From Perlabentimonas gracilis (GTDB lineage Bacteria; Bacteroidota; Bacteroidia; Bacteroidales; Tenuifilaceae): DNA of 64,000 nucleotides. The translations under genes and the position numbers were made by a program. Below the pieces are notes generated by a model that saw nothing but the letters and a program-made list of their open reading frames with translations, searched no databases and was not told where the DNA came from. Shown piece by piece: positions 45,702-54,449 of the stretch (within the stretch, counting starts at the first letter, position 1; each line of letters begins with the position of its first letter). The stretch lies in NCBI RefSeq assembly GCF_011174675.1, contig NZ_JAANIG010000001.1, positions 1-64,000 on the forward strand, written 5' to 3'.

Positions 45702-47015
45702 TTAGGTATTACCAATCTGGTTAATCCCGTTTACTATTCTCTCAAAAACATCTTCCCAACCCTTCCACTCGTTTGCCCCCGATAGCGACTCGTTGTGCCA
45801 AGTGGTTACAAATGTACCGCCTACCTCACTAACCGTTCTGGCCAGCTTAAGGGTTGTGTCAACCGCTTGGTCGGGATCGAAGGCGCCAAGCAGTGCCCTG
45901 TCCATTACCTGAAATGGCACAACTCTCAAAGATAACTCTTTTTCGCTTTTCAAATCGTAAAAGTTAAAGGGCGTGCAGGTGCTAGCCCTAAAGCCTATGG
46001 CGTTTGGATACCCCATGGTGTAGTCTTCCTTAATGCCTACTTCAACAAGTGTTCGGTAGGTCTCGGGCAGTGATAGCTTGAGGAAATGCTGACGGCTCTT
46101 CAGTATATCTTGCTTACAGCAAGCTGTTAGTAGCGATATCTCCTCGCCTACGCTACTTGCATTGCTGTTGGAGGCATAGGACGGATGCACTCCAATTTCG
46201 AACCGGCTGGCAATTTCCTTTAGCAATAGCTGCATAGCTCCTTTTGTTACGTTGATATTTCTGTCGTATCGTGTTCTTTTACCCCCAAGAATGAACCAAA
46301 CGGCATTCGGATTTAGCCTCAATACTCTAAAAATCTTTTGGTAGGTATCGTAAGGGTCGTAACTGTTAATGCCCAGCATAAACCTTAGCCGATTGGTAAA
46401 ATCGCAAATCCGACCCTTGCGAATTGAGTTAGCAAGCGCCAGTACATTGTGCCCAATCCCCTTGTGTTTATAGGCGTATGCATTGTCGATATCGATGGTG
46501 GGAATAAACTCAAATTTCCGTTTTGCAATTAGAACGTAGGGAAATTTTTCTTCTATTGCCTTGGCCAGTTCACCTACCCAGATATCAACGAGTGGTATGT
46601 TTAGGACCCTATGCTTGTGAGCCAAACTGTTGTGCACCTCAAATCGGCCATGAATATCGGTTCCTTCTGTAATGTACTCCTCGTATCGGCTAATTAAAAA
46701 AAATGTTGCAGCAAATAAATCGAACGAAACATATTCTGTATCAGAACTTATTAGTTGTTTAGTTAGCGATTCATAGTTCGGAATAGCAAACGATTGTTTA
46801 ATTATTTTGTTTTCGAAAAGAAGCTTGTGTGGAGTAATGTTGATACAATTACTAGCTTTGTTCTGGCTGTACGATAGTTTGGGACCCATATACTGGTTTA
46901 GCTCATCAAGCTGCTGGGTAATAGCTATGCTAAAACCCAGCATATTGCTGAGGATATGGTTAAAGGTGTACTGTATCCTTGGGGTAACTGTTGGTGCGTA
47001 AATCAGAAAATCCAT
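45702..47015 (-). CDS. Polysaccharide deacetylase family protein with N-terminal DUF7033-like domain
   Basis: The frame is open to 47081, but the ATG at 47015 gives the usual family start 'MDFLIYAPTVTPRIQYTF', for 437 residues. The N-terminal half resembles DUF7033. The C-terminal half is a degenerate NodB domain with 'TIDIDNAYAY' (Asp pair), 'EIGVHPSY' and 'GFRASTCTPFNFYDL'. It is first of the four-gene set, 17 bases before the FemAB-like gene. Activity on a surface or wall glycan is likely but not shown. Confidence 0.75.
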   Translation of the reverse strand: MDFLIYAPTVTPRIQYTFNHILSNMLGFSIAITQQLDELNQYMGPKLSYSQNKASNCINITPHKLLFENKIIKQSFAIPNYESLTKQLISSDTEYVSFDLFAATFFLISRYEEYITEGTDIHGRFEVHNSLAHKHRVLNIPLVDIWVGELAKAIEEKFPYVLIAKRKFEFIPTIDIDNAYAYKHKGIGHNVLALANSIRKGRICDFTNRLRFMLGINSYDPYDTYQKIFRVLRLNPNAVWFILGGKRTRYDRNINVTKGAMQLLLKEIASRFEIGVHPSYASNSNASSVGEEISLLTACCKQDILKSRQHFLKLSLPETYRTLVEVGIKEDYTMGYPNAIGFRASTCTPFNFYDLKSEKELSLRVVPFQVMDRALLGAFDPDQAVDTTLKLARTVSEVGGTFVTTWHNESLSGANEWKGWEDVFERIVNGINQIGNT

Positions 47016-47143
47016 ACTATAGCCTATAGAGAAAGAGCTAATGTACCCAAAATATATGAAATAATTGTGGCTCATCTTCACATTTGAGTTTTCAAATCTT
47101 TCAGCTAAGAGATTAACTCATTATTAGTGTTTAATAAACTTTT

Positions 47144-48226
47144 ATGGCGATGAAAAGAATTAATACTGTAATTACTGGAACGGGTAGCTATATCCCCAAT
47201 AGGATTGTTAAAAACAGCGATTTTGTAAAGCAAGTTTTCTTTGAGAAAGATCAGACAGCCATTGAGGGAGATAGCGAGCTGATAGTGAATAAGTTTAGGG
47301 ATATAACCGGTATCTCCGAACGCCGTTGGGCTACCCAAGAGCAAAACACCTCCGATATTGGCGCCATTGCTGCCGAAGAGGCAATAAAGCAGGCAGGGAT
47401 TGATCGTGAGACTATCGACCAGATAATTGTGGCTCATAATTTTGGCGATGTATTCCCCGATACCATTCAAACCGATGTGTTGCCAAGCCTTGCCTCGCGG
47501 ATAAAGAATAAGCTTAATATCCAAAATTCGTCATGCATACCCTACGACTTAATCTTCGGATGCCCAGGTTGGATACAAGGGGTAATTCAGGCCGATGCTT
47601 ACATTAAATCGGGACTGGCCAAACGGTGCTTGGTAATTGGGTGCGATGCGCTGTCGCGGGTTATTGATGTGTACGACCGCGATTCGATGATTTTCTCCGA
47701 TGGTGCTGGTGCTGCAATAGTTGAGGCAGCTGAGGGCGATGAGCCAACAGGAATACTGTCAACCGCTATGGTTTCGCATACCAACGAGGAGGCCTACTAC
47801 TTATACCTAGGGCGATCGAATGCTCCCGATAGCAACCCTAGCATTAGGTATATCAAAATGCATGGACGAAAGATTTACGAGTACTCCCTGTCCAACGTGC
47901 CAGCGGCTATGAAAGTGGCGTTAGAAAAGTCGGGACTGCCTATTTCCGATGTGAAAAAGGTGCTTATTCATCAGGCCAACGAGAAGATGGACGAGGCCAT
48001 AGTGCAACGATTTTACAAGCTGCACGGTATTCGCAGGGACGTTTCCCCTGTGATGCCCATGAATATTCACGAGCTCGGCAATAGCTCAGTGGCTACAGTG
48101 CCCACGCTTTACGATATGATTCTCAGAGGACAGGTACCCAATCATGCCATTGCCCAAGGAGATGTGCTGGTTTTTGCCTCCGTGGGCGCGGGGATGAATA
48201 TTAACTCGTTTGTTTACAGGCAATAG
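47144..48226 (+). CDS. FabH-like 3-oxoacyl-ACP synthase III family protein
   Basis: A 360-residue thiolase-fold protein. The catalytic triad of KAS III is visible: C140 in 'IFGCPGW', His in 'LIHQANEKMDE' and Asn in 'NIHELGNSSVATVPT'. It could start fatty-acid synthesis or condense a special acyl chain. The gene is divergent from the deacetylase quartet with 128 bases between, and it may belong to the same envelope-modification function. A second ATG lies two codons in. Primary housekeeping FabH cannot be distinguished from a specialised paralogue. Confidence 0.82.
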   Translation: MAMKRINTVITGTGSYIPNRIVKNSDFVKQVFFEKDQTAIEGDSELIVNKFRDITGISERRWATQEQNTSDIGAIAAEEAIKQAGIDRETIDQIIVAHNFGDVFPDTIQTDVLPSLASRIKNKLNIQNSSCIPYDLIFGCPGWIQGVIQADAYIKSGLAKRCLVIGCDALSRVIDVYDRDSMIFSDGAGAAIVEAAEGDEPTGILSTAMVSHTNEEAYYLYLGRSNAPDSNPSIRYIKMHGRKIYEYSLSNVPAAMKVALEKSGLPISDVKKVLIHQANEKMDEAIVQRFYKLHGIRRDVSPVMPMNIHELGNSSVATVPTLYDMILRGQVPNHAIAQGDVLVFASVGAGMNINSFVYRQ

Positions 48227-48336
48227 TTCTGTTTATAAGGGTTTAAGGTTGCACCAAATCAATATAATGGGTGTCTAATCGTTTGTGCTTTACCAAGAAA
48301 AAATCATAATCTCAAGGATAAGTGAATAAATAACCT

Positions 48337-48344
48337 TACTTTTG
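48337..48344 (+). promoter_or_regulatory. -7 box of the mgtE leader transcript
   Basis: TACTTTTG, an exact TAnnTTTG. Transcription would start near 48351, giving a leader of about 110 bases before mgtE. Confidence 0.55.
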
Positions 48345-48370
48345 CGCCCGTAACCAATATTTTAATCGAT

Positions 48371-48415
48371 ATGGACGAGGACCCTTATCCTAGTACAAAG
48401 TGTAATTCAAACTAG
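48371..48415 (+). CDS. 14-codon acidic/proline leader peptide upstream of mgtE
   Basis: ATG at 48371, stop TAG at 48413-48415. The peptide is MDEDPYPSTKCNSN. The start is acidic and proline rich (D-E-D-P-Y-P). In Escherichia coli the mgtA leader peptide begins with alternating acidic and proline residues, which destabilise translating ribosomes when Mg2+ is low. The resemblance is in composition, not in sequence. The ORF overlaps the 5' arm of a hairpin that competes with the mgtE ribosome binding site. Whether it is translated is not known. Confidence 0.5.
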   Translation: MDEDPYPSTKCNSN

Positions 48416-48460
48416 TCTGTAAGGGTCAAGTGCATCCTTGCAGACCAAAACTGTAAGGAG
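48380..48460 (+). promoter_or_regulatory. Candidate switching leader RNA controlling mgtE translation
   Basis: Three pairings can be drawn. P1: GACCCTTA (48380-48387) with TAAGGGTC (48420-48427), extended inside by CTAGT/ACTAG. P2: CTGTAAGG (48417-48424) with CCTTGCAG (48436-48443). P3: the same CCTTGCAG with a second CTGTAAGG (48451-48458), which contains the mgtE ribosome binding site AAGGAG (48455-48460). P1 excludes P2, and P2 excludes P3. This is a two-state design deciding whether the ribosome binding site is open. The leader shows no resemblance to the known M-box riboswitch. Confidence 0.55.
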
Positions 48461-48463
48461 ATT

Positions 48464-49804
48464 ATGACAGAAATAGCAGTAAACTTCCAGGAGCTAATCG
48501 AAGAGAAGCAGTGGAAGAGGTTACGGGATGAGATCATCCAGCTAGAACCCTATTTAATTGCCGAAGTTATTGAGGAGCTGTCCGATGAGGATGATATCAT
48601 CGTGTTTAGGCTTCTGCCCCGCGATTTGGCAAAGGATGCATTCCAGCACTTAAATCATGATAAACAGGAGGAGATAATTGAGGGCCTAGCCCAAAACGTT
48701 AGCAAGCTGTCGAGCCTGCTTAACGATTTGGATCCCGATGACCGTACAGCCTTTTTCGAGGAGCTGCCCGGGCAAATCACTATGCGTCTCATCCAGCTGC
48801 TGAGGCCCGAAGAGCGAACCGTGGCTACCAAGCTATTGGGTTTCCCCAAGGATAGTATTGGCCGATTGATGACCCCGGAGTACGTGGCGGTTAAGCCTCA
48901 CTTCACGGTGGAGGAAGCCTTGGATCATATCCGCAGGTACGGCCGCGACTCCGAGACCCTAAACGTGGTTTACGTTGTTGATAACGATTGGCGTTTAATT
49001 GACGATATCCGCATTAGGGAAGTACTGCTGGCCACCCCCGATCAAAAGATCGAGGATCTTATGGACAATCGTTTCATGGCACTACATGCATTCGACGACC
49101 AGGAAGTGGCCATCAGGGTTTTTCAAGATCAGGATAGGGTAGCACTACCCGTTACTGACAACGATGGGCTACTGCTTGGTATTGTTACCTTCGACGATAT
49201 GATGGACGTGGCCGAGGAGGAGAACACCGAGGACTTCCACAAGTTCGGTGCATTCCAGGATGCCATTGTAAACCCACTGAAGGCCAAAATCACTTTGCTG
49301 TATAAAATGCGGGTATTTTGGCTTACCGCATTGGTGTTTATGAATATTCCTTCGGGAAGCATTATTGAGAGCTTTGAAGCAACCCTTCAGCAGGTCGGTG
49401 GGCTTTTACTATTCCTTCCGCTAATTATTGCCAGCGGGGGTAACGCAGGAGCACAATCTGCAACATTAATGATCCGTTCACTGGCAACCGGTGATGTTGA
49501 AACCAAGGACTGGTTTTTACTTGTTGGGAAAGAGTTTTTTGTGTCGCTAATGCTAGGTGTTACCATGGCCCTTGGTGTAAGCCTTATCGCCAGTGTGCGT
49601 GCACCAGAAATTGTGATGGTGGTAGCCAGCTCCATGACCCTAACAGTTGTTACTGGTAGTATTTTGGGTCTTATGCTGCCCTTTGTTTTCACCAAGCTAA
49701 AACTCGACCCTGCCACAGCAAGCGCACCTCTTATTACCTCAATGGCCGACATTGCTGGGGTTTTAATTTATCTTTCCATTGCCACTTGGTATTTTGGACT
49801 ATAG
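48464..49804 (+). CDS. mgtE: Magnesium transporter MgtE
   Basis: A 446-residue protein of the MgtE family. The N-terminal superhelical domain ('VIEELSDEDDIIVFRLLPRD', 'FFEELPG') is followed by two CBS domains ('IGRLMTPEYVAVKPHFTVEE', 'FDDMMDVAEEE') and five transmembrane helices. The pore signatures 'ASGGNAGAQSATLMIRSL' and 'SMADIAGVLIYL' are present; the Asp in the latter corresponds to the Mg2+-binding residue of Thermus MgtE. The acidic cytosolic domains close the channel when Mg2+ is plentiful. The upstream leader suggests a second control layer on synthesis. Confidence 0.93.
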   Translation: MTEIAVNFQELIEEKQWKRLRDEIIQLEPYLIAEVIEELSDEDDIIVFRLLPRDLAKDAFQHLNHDKQEEIIEGLAQNVSKLSSLLNDLDPDDRTAFFEELPGQITMRLIQLLRPEERTVATKLLGFPKDSIGRLMTPEYVAVKPHFTVEEALDHIRRYGRDSETLNVVYVVDNDWRLIDDIRIREVLLATPDQKIEDLMDNRFMALHAFDDQEVAIRVFQDQDRVALPVTDNDGLLLGIVTFDDMMDVAEEENTEDFHKFGAFQDAIVNPLKAKITLLYKMRVFWLTALVFMNIPSGSIIESFEATLQQVGGLLLFLPLIIASGGNAGAQSATLMIRSLATGDVETKDWFLLVGKEFFVSLMLGVTMALGVSLIASVRAPEIVMVVASSMTLTVVTGSILGLMLPFVFTKLKLDPATASAPLITSMADIAGVLIYLSIATWYFGL

Positions 49805-49826
49805 CTAGTGTTGGCCACACAAATTG

Positions 49827-49864
49827 ATAAACTGCTGAATACCGATATGTACTCAGCAGTTTAT
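49827..49864 (+). terminator. Hairpin after mgtE, probable terminator
   Basis: Perfect 12-bp inverted repeat (49827-49838 with 49853-49864) and a 14-base loop, 22 bases after the stop. The T tail is weak, so termination strength is uncertain. Confidence 0.6.
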
Positions 49865-50011
49865 TCGTTTCTGCTGGAGCATCGTTGCAGTTGCTTTTCA
49901 ACTGTAACTTTAAATGTCGCAAATTACTACCTGTCAACCCAAACAAAATTTATATATTTACCCTCAAATATATGCGAACATCATTATTTGAACCATATAA
50001 ACGCTCCGTAT

Positions 50012-51391
50012 ATGAATGCAAAAAATGGAAAAATACTAGTTGTTGACGATAACGAGGATATTCTTTTCGCCTTAAAGCTATTGCTCAAGCCACACGTTGA
50101 GCTGGTGCATACTACGGCAAATCCAAACGATATCCCCGATTTGCTAGGCAAAACAGAGTATGATGTAATTCTCCTTGATATGAACTTTACCAAGGATGCC
50201 ATAAGTGGTCAGGAGGGGTTTAGCTGGCTGGAGCGTATTCTTGGAATTGAGCCATCGGCCATCGTAGTGTTTATAACTGCCTATGGCGATGCCGAAAAGG
50301 CTGTGAAAGCAATAAAGGCAGGTGCCACCGATTTTATCCTCAAGCCTTGGCATAACGAGAAGTTGATTGCAACCGTGTCCTCGGCCGTTAAGCTTAAGCA
50401 ATCGCAAAAGCAAGTTTCCGATTTAAAGGAAAGGCAAAAGGAGATTAGCAATGTTATGGATAGTCCCTTCCATGACTTTATTGGCAAGTCGGAGGCCATG
50501 CTCAGCGTGTTCAACACCATTAAAAAGGTGGCAAAAACCGATGCCAATGTTCTTATCCTAGGCGAAAATGGAACAGGGAAAGAGTTGGTGGCTCGAGCCC
50601 TTCACCGCGACTCCCCCCGAAGCGAGGAGGTATTTATTAGCGTTGACCTTGGGTCGATTGCCGAAACGCTATTCGAAAGCGAACTCTTTGGCCATGAGCG
50701 GGGCGCCTTTACCGATGCCAAGAAGGATAAACCGGGAAGGTTCGAGATTGCCTCGGGAGGCACGCTCTTCCTTGACGAAATTGGAAACCTATCGCTGCCA
50801 TTACAGGCCAAGCTGCTCACGGTAATTGAGCGCAGGGAGGTTGTGCGCGTTGGGTCAAATAAGCCAAAGTCAACCGATGTTAGGCTGATTTGCGCTACCA
50901 ACAACAACATACACAGTATGGTTGGCGAGGGTGCTTTTCGTCAGGATTTGCTGTATCGTATCAATACTGTTGAGGTTCACTTGCCACCCCTTAGGGAGAG
51001 ATACGGTGATATTCCTTTGCTGGCAAACCATTTTCTGTCTGTTTACACCAAAAAGTACAAGAAGAAAATCAAGAATATCTCCGCCGAAGCTATAAAAAAG
51101 TTGGAGACCTACGGATGGCCAGGAAATGTTCGCGAGCTGCAGCATGCCATTGAGCGAGCAATCATTATGAGTGACTCTAACGTGCTGCAACCCGACGATT
51201 TCTTCCTTTCGAGCCAAAAGTCATCCACCGGTTCGTCAATGGAATTTGAAACCTTCAATCTCGATGAGATTGAACGATTAATAATTACCAAAGTGCTAAA
51301 GCAAAGCCAAGGGAATATAACCCAGGCCGCCAATGAGCTTGGTATTACCCGAACATCGCTTTATCGAAGAATGGAGAAGTATGATTTATAA
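50012..51391 (+). CDS. NtrC-family sigma-54-dependent response regulator
   Basis: The frame is open from 49808, but the ATG at 50012 starts directly with the receiver domain, giving 459 residues. D56 in 'VILLDMNF' is the phosphoacceptor. The AAA+ domain has Walker A 'GENGTGKELVA', Walker B 'GGTLFLDEIGNL' and the sigma-54 contact loop as 'GAFTDA' rather than GAFTGA, a variant frequent in Bacteroidota. A Fis-type helix-turn-helix ends the protein ('ITQAANELGITRTSLYRRM'). It activates sigma-54 promoters. Its kinase gene overlaps its 3' end. Confidence 0.9.
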   Translation: MNAKNGKILVVDDNEDILFALKLLLKPHVELVHTTANPNDIPDLLGKTEYDVILLDMNFTKDAISGQEGFSWLERILGIEPSAIVVFITAYGDAEKAVKAIKAGATDFILKPWHNEKLIATVSSAVKLKQSQKQVSDLKERQKEISNVMDSPFHDFIGKSEAMLSVFNTIKKVAKTDANVLILGENGTGKELVARALHRDSPRSEEVFISVDLGSIAETLFESELFGHERGAFTDAKKDKPGRFEIASGGTLFLDEIGNLSLPLQAKLLTVIERREVVRVGSNKPKSTDVRLICATNNNIHSMVGEGAFRQDLLYRINTVEVHLPPLRERYGDIPLLANHFLSVYTKKYKKKIKNISAEAIKKLETYGWPGNVRELQHAIERAIIMSDSNVLQPDDFFLSSQKSSTGSSMEFETFNLDEIERLIITKVLKQSQGNITQAANELGITRTSLYRRMEKYDL

Positions 51392-52742
51392 GAAGTTTAG
51401 GGTTAATGCCACCATTAGGCTGATCCTCCTCACCGCTACCATTTTTGTCTTCTTTTACACTTGGGTGAATTTTGAATTTTTTATTACTCCTGTGCTCATT
51501 GCTGTACTTGCTTTAATGCAAGTGTACGCATTGTACAAGTATGTCGATAAAACCAATCGAGACCTGGCCAGCTTTCTCGAATCCATTCGATTCTCGGAGT
51601 TTACCCGCACTTTTCAGGTTGAGGGGATGGGTAGCTCGTTCGACGAGCTTAGCCGTGCGTTTAATGATGTAATTAAAGACTTTCAGACGGTAAGGAGCGA
51701 GAAGGAGGAGCACTTTCAGTATTTGCAAAGTATTGTGCAGAACATTGATGTAAGTGTTATAGCGTATCAACGCGACGGAACAGTTGAGATGATTAACAAA
51801 TCGGCTAAACGTCTTTTTCAAATTACTGGGTTAAAGAACATTAAACAGCTTTATACCATTAGCTCCGAGCTGGTAGATAGGCTCCTCACGCTAAATCCAG
51901 GCGAGAACATCCTGGTTAAGGTTCAGCAGGAGGATGATATTTTGCAGCTTGCAATATATGGGACCGAGATTAAAGTGCAGGCTAAGCATATTGTATTGGC
52001 TACCATCAAGAACATTCAGAGCGTATTGGAGGAGCAAGAAACCGAAGCCTGGCAAAAGCTAATAAGCGTGCTTACCCATGAGATTATGAACTCAATCACC
52101 CCAATTGCTTCGCTGTCATCCACTATCGACTCTATGATTAAGTCCATTAATCAGACCCGAGAGGAGAATCCCAATGCAACCTTCGATGAGGAGACTGTGG
52201 GGGAGATACAGCAAGGATTGCAAACCATACACAAGCGAAGCACTGGGCTTATGCATTTTGTAAATACCTACCGCAACTTAACGCGCATTCCCAAGCCTAA
52301 CTTTCGCATTATTAAGGTTTCTGAACTATTCAGTAGCATTGCGCCACTCCTCGATGAGGAGTTCCGACGTGCAAATATCCACTTTACGTTTGATGTGGAT
52401 CCCGAAAACATATCCTTCTCAGGTGATGATGAACTGTTAGAACAGGTTATAATTAATCTGCTAAAGAATGCGGTGCATGCACTTGACGGTTGTGCCCAAC
52501 CCACAATTACCATGAAGGGATTTTTGAACAAGCGAGGAAGGGTAACCATTCAGGTATCCGACAATGGCGAGGGAATATTGCCTGAGGTGCTCGACAAAAT
52601 TTTCATTCCATTCTTTACCACCAAGCCAAAGGGCTCTGGAATCGGGCTTAGCCTATCGAGACAGATTATGAGGCTTCATGGCGGGAGTATAACAGCTTTC
52701 TCGCTACCAGGGCAGGGGTCAACTTTTACACTAACATTTTAG
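51381..52742 (+). CDS. NtrB-like sensor histidine kinase
   Basis: The frame is open from 51333, but the ATG at 51381 (MIYKKFRVNATIRLIL) is the natural start, overlapping the response regulator by 11 bases and giving 453 residues. Two N-terminal transmembrane helices, a PAS-like domain ('IDVSVIAYQRDGTVEMINKS'), the H-box 'SVLTHEIMNSITPIASLS' and an HATPase with 'NLLKNAVHAL', 'DNGEGI' and 'GSGIGLSLSR' follow in order. It is the cognate kinase of the NtrC-type regulator. Confidence 0.9.
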   Translation: MIYKKFRVNATIRLILLTATIFVFFYTWVNFEFFITPVLIAVLALMQVYALYKYVDKTNRDLASFLESIRFSEFTRTFQVEGMGSSFDELSRAFNDVIKDFQTVRSEKEEHFQYLQSIVQNIDVSVIAYQRDGTVEMINKSAKRLFQITGLKNIKQLYTISSELVDRLLTLNPGENILVKVQQEDDILQLAIYGTEIKVQAKHIVLATIKNIQSVLEEQETEAWQKLISVLTHEIMNSITPIASLSSTIDSMIKSINQTREENPNATFDEETVGEIQQGLQTIHKRSTGLMHFVNTYRNLTRIPKPNFRIIKVSELFSSIAPLLDEEFRRANIHFTFDVDPENISFSGDDELLEQVIINLLKNAVHALDGCAQPTITMKGFLNKRGRVTIQVSDNGEGILPEVLDKIFIPFFTTKPKGSGIGLSLSRQIMRLHGGSITAFSLPGQGSTFTLTF

Positions 52743-52743
52743 T

Positions 52744-53637
52744 ATGGGTATAAACTACATAGTAAGCATTGTAGGTAAATACTTTTTTGGTATGGTTGGT
52801 GTTTCGTCTGTTTCCTCAGCAGCCACTGATTATGGCTATAACTCGCTTGTTGGGTCTGTTAAACTCAACTGGTTGTCGGAGTGTTTTCAAACCTGCTCAA
52901 TCTCGGCTCCATTGATAACCATTGCTGTGGTAACAGCAACTCTGGTATTTTTTATTGTGGGTTACTACCGAAGGAAGGACAAGCTGAGGATTGTAGAACT
53001 TGAGCAAAGGCTCCTACTTTCGCAGATGAATCCTCATTTTATTTTTAACTCGCTCACAGCTATACAAAGCTATATCTTCCGAAACGACCCATACTTGGCT
53101 GGGAAGTATTTGGCCAACTTTTCCAAGCTAGTTCGGCTGATTCTAGAAAACTCTAGGGTTCAACATATATCAATTGGTAAGGAGAAGGAGACCATTGAAC
53201 ATTACCTCGATTTGCAGCTCATGCGGTTCGATCATAAGTTTGAGTATACCATTAGCATATCGCCCGATATAAATTTGGAACACCACCTTATTCCGCCAAT
53301 GCTAGCGCAACCCTTTATTGAGAATGCTATTGAGCACGGTATTATTCACCTTGAGGGTAAGGGGCACATCTGCATCAGGTTTTTATTTGAGGATAGCGGC
53401 CTGTTGCTTGAGGTTGAGGATAATGGGGTAGGCATAAAGCACTCTTCCGATATGGGCGATAGCAACAGGGAGAAACACCAGTCGTTAGCCACCCGTATAA
53501 CGCGAGAAAGACTCAAAAACTTACGGAAAGTTTATGGCAGATTGGTGCGGATGGAGATAGTAAATTTGGCCAAAAGTACCGATGGCGAAGCACAAGGAAC
53601 CTTGGTTCGGTTCCATATACCGCTAATTGTAAAATAG
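52744..53637 (+). CDS. LytS-family sensor histidine kinase, short
   Basis: A 297-residue protein beginning one base after the NtrB stop. One clear transmembrane helix near residues 58-75 ('LITIAVVTATLVFFIVGYY') precedes the His_kinase domain with 'LSQMNPHFIFNSLTAIQSYI' and an HATPase ('MLAQPFIENAIEHGI', 'DNGVGI'). No extended sensor domain exists, so input may come from the membrane or another protein. It precedes its LytTR partner by 7 bases. Confidence 0.88.
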   Translation: MGINYIVSIVGKYFFGMVGVSSVSSAATDYGYNSLVGSVKLNWLSECFQTCSISAPLITIAVVTATLVFFIVGYYRRKDKLRIVELEQRLLLSQMNPHFIFNSLTAIQSYIFRNDPYLAGKYLANFSKLVRLILENSRVQHISIGKEKETIEHYLDLQLMRFDHKFEYTISISPDINLEHHLIPPMLAQPFIENAIEHGIIHLEGKGHICIRFLFEDSGLLLEVEDNGVGIKHSSDMGDSNREKHQSLATRITRERLKNLRKVYGRLVRMEIVNLAKSTDGEAQGTLVRFHIPLIVK

Positions 53638-53644
53638 CGAAGCT

Positions 53645-54415
53645 ATGATAACTGCAGTTATAGTAGATGATGAGGCCTTGGCTCGGGAGTCGTTGCTGAG
53701 CATGCTCAAGCTGTTTTGCCCAAACATCGAGGTTGTTGGGCAAGCGCACGATGTGCAATCGGGGGTGAAACTTATAACAGACCTAAGCCCCGATGTAGCC
53801 TTTCTCGACATCCAAATGCCCGATGGCTCAGGTTTCGATTTGCTTATGAACTTCAATCGAATCACCTTTAAGTTCGTGTTCATCACTGCATACCAGGAGT
53901 ACGCCATCAAGGCATTTAAGTTTAGCGCCATCGACTACATTCTTAAACCTGTTGACCCCACCGATTTGATTAATGCCATTGAGAAACTGAGCGAGACCAT
54001 TCGCGAGGAGGAGACAAACCACAAGTTCCAAACATTTGTCGATAACATTAAGACCAATAAGAATAACCCGCAGAAAATTCTTCTTAAAACCCTTGACGAG
54101 CTGGTTGTTGCCGAGGTTGGCAGTATTGTACGATGTGAGTCGCAAAGTAACTATACCATATTCTACTTTACCGATCGCCCCAAGATTATGGTATCGAAAA
54201 CACTTAAGGATTTTGACGATCTTCTTTCCGACTCAGGCTTCTTTAGGGTACATCAGTCGCACCTTATAAATCTTAATTTTGTTAAAAAATACAATCGTTT
54301 TCCCGATAGTCACGTAGTACTAAATAATGATGAACACATTCCGGTGGCCGTAAGGAAACGTGATGTGCTAAAGGAGTTGCTTAAAAATCTGGATAAAAAT
54401 AGGTTTGTTTTTTGA
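53645..54415 (+). CDS. LytTR-family response regulator
   Basis: A 256-residue protein. Receiver domain with D8-D9 and phosphoacceptor D55 in 'VAFLDIQMP', then 'TAYQEYAIKAF' and 'YILKPVDPTD'. The LytTR DNA-binding domain lies at residues about 145-245 ('IVRCESQSNYTIFYFTD', 'FFRVHQSHLINLNFV'). It pairs with the LytS gene just upstream. The gene ends with a TGA stop, useful evidence that TGA is not reassigned in this genome. Confidence 0.9.
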   Translation: MITAVIVDDEALARESLLSMLKLFCPNIEVVGQAHDVQSGVKLITDLSPDVAFLDIQMPDGSGFDLLMNFNRITFKFVFITAYQEYAIKAFKFSAIDYILKPVDPTDLINAIEKLSETIREEETNHKFQTFVDNIKTNKNNPQKILLKTLDELVVAEVGSIVRCESQSNYTIFYFTDRPKIMVSKTLKDFDDLLSDSGFFRVHQSHLINLNFVKKYNRFPDSHVVLNNDEHIPVAVRKRDVLKELLKNLDKNRFVF

Positions 54416-54449
54416 TGCGTGAGTTATTCGTTGGATTTAACCCTAGGCT

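Noticed and set aside
48351-48463. M-box (ykoK) Mg2+ riboswitch upstream of mgtE
   Set aside because: The leader is too short and lacks the conserved M-box sequence blocks. The visible hairpins follow a different plan.
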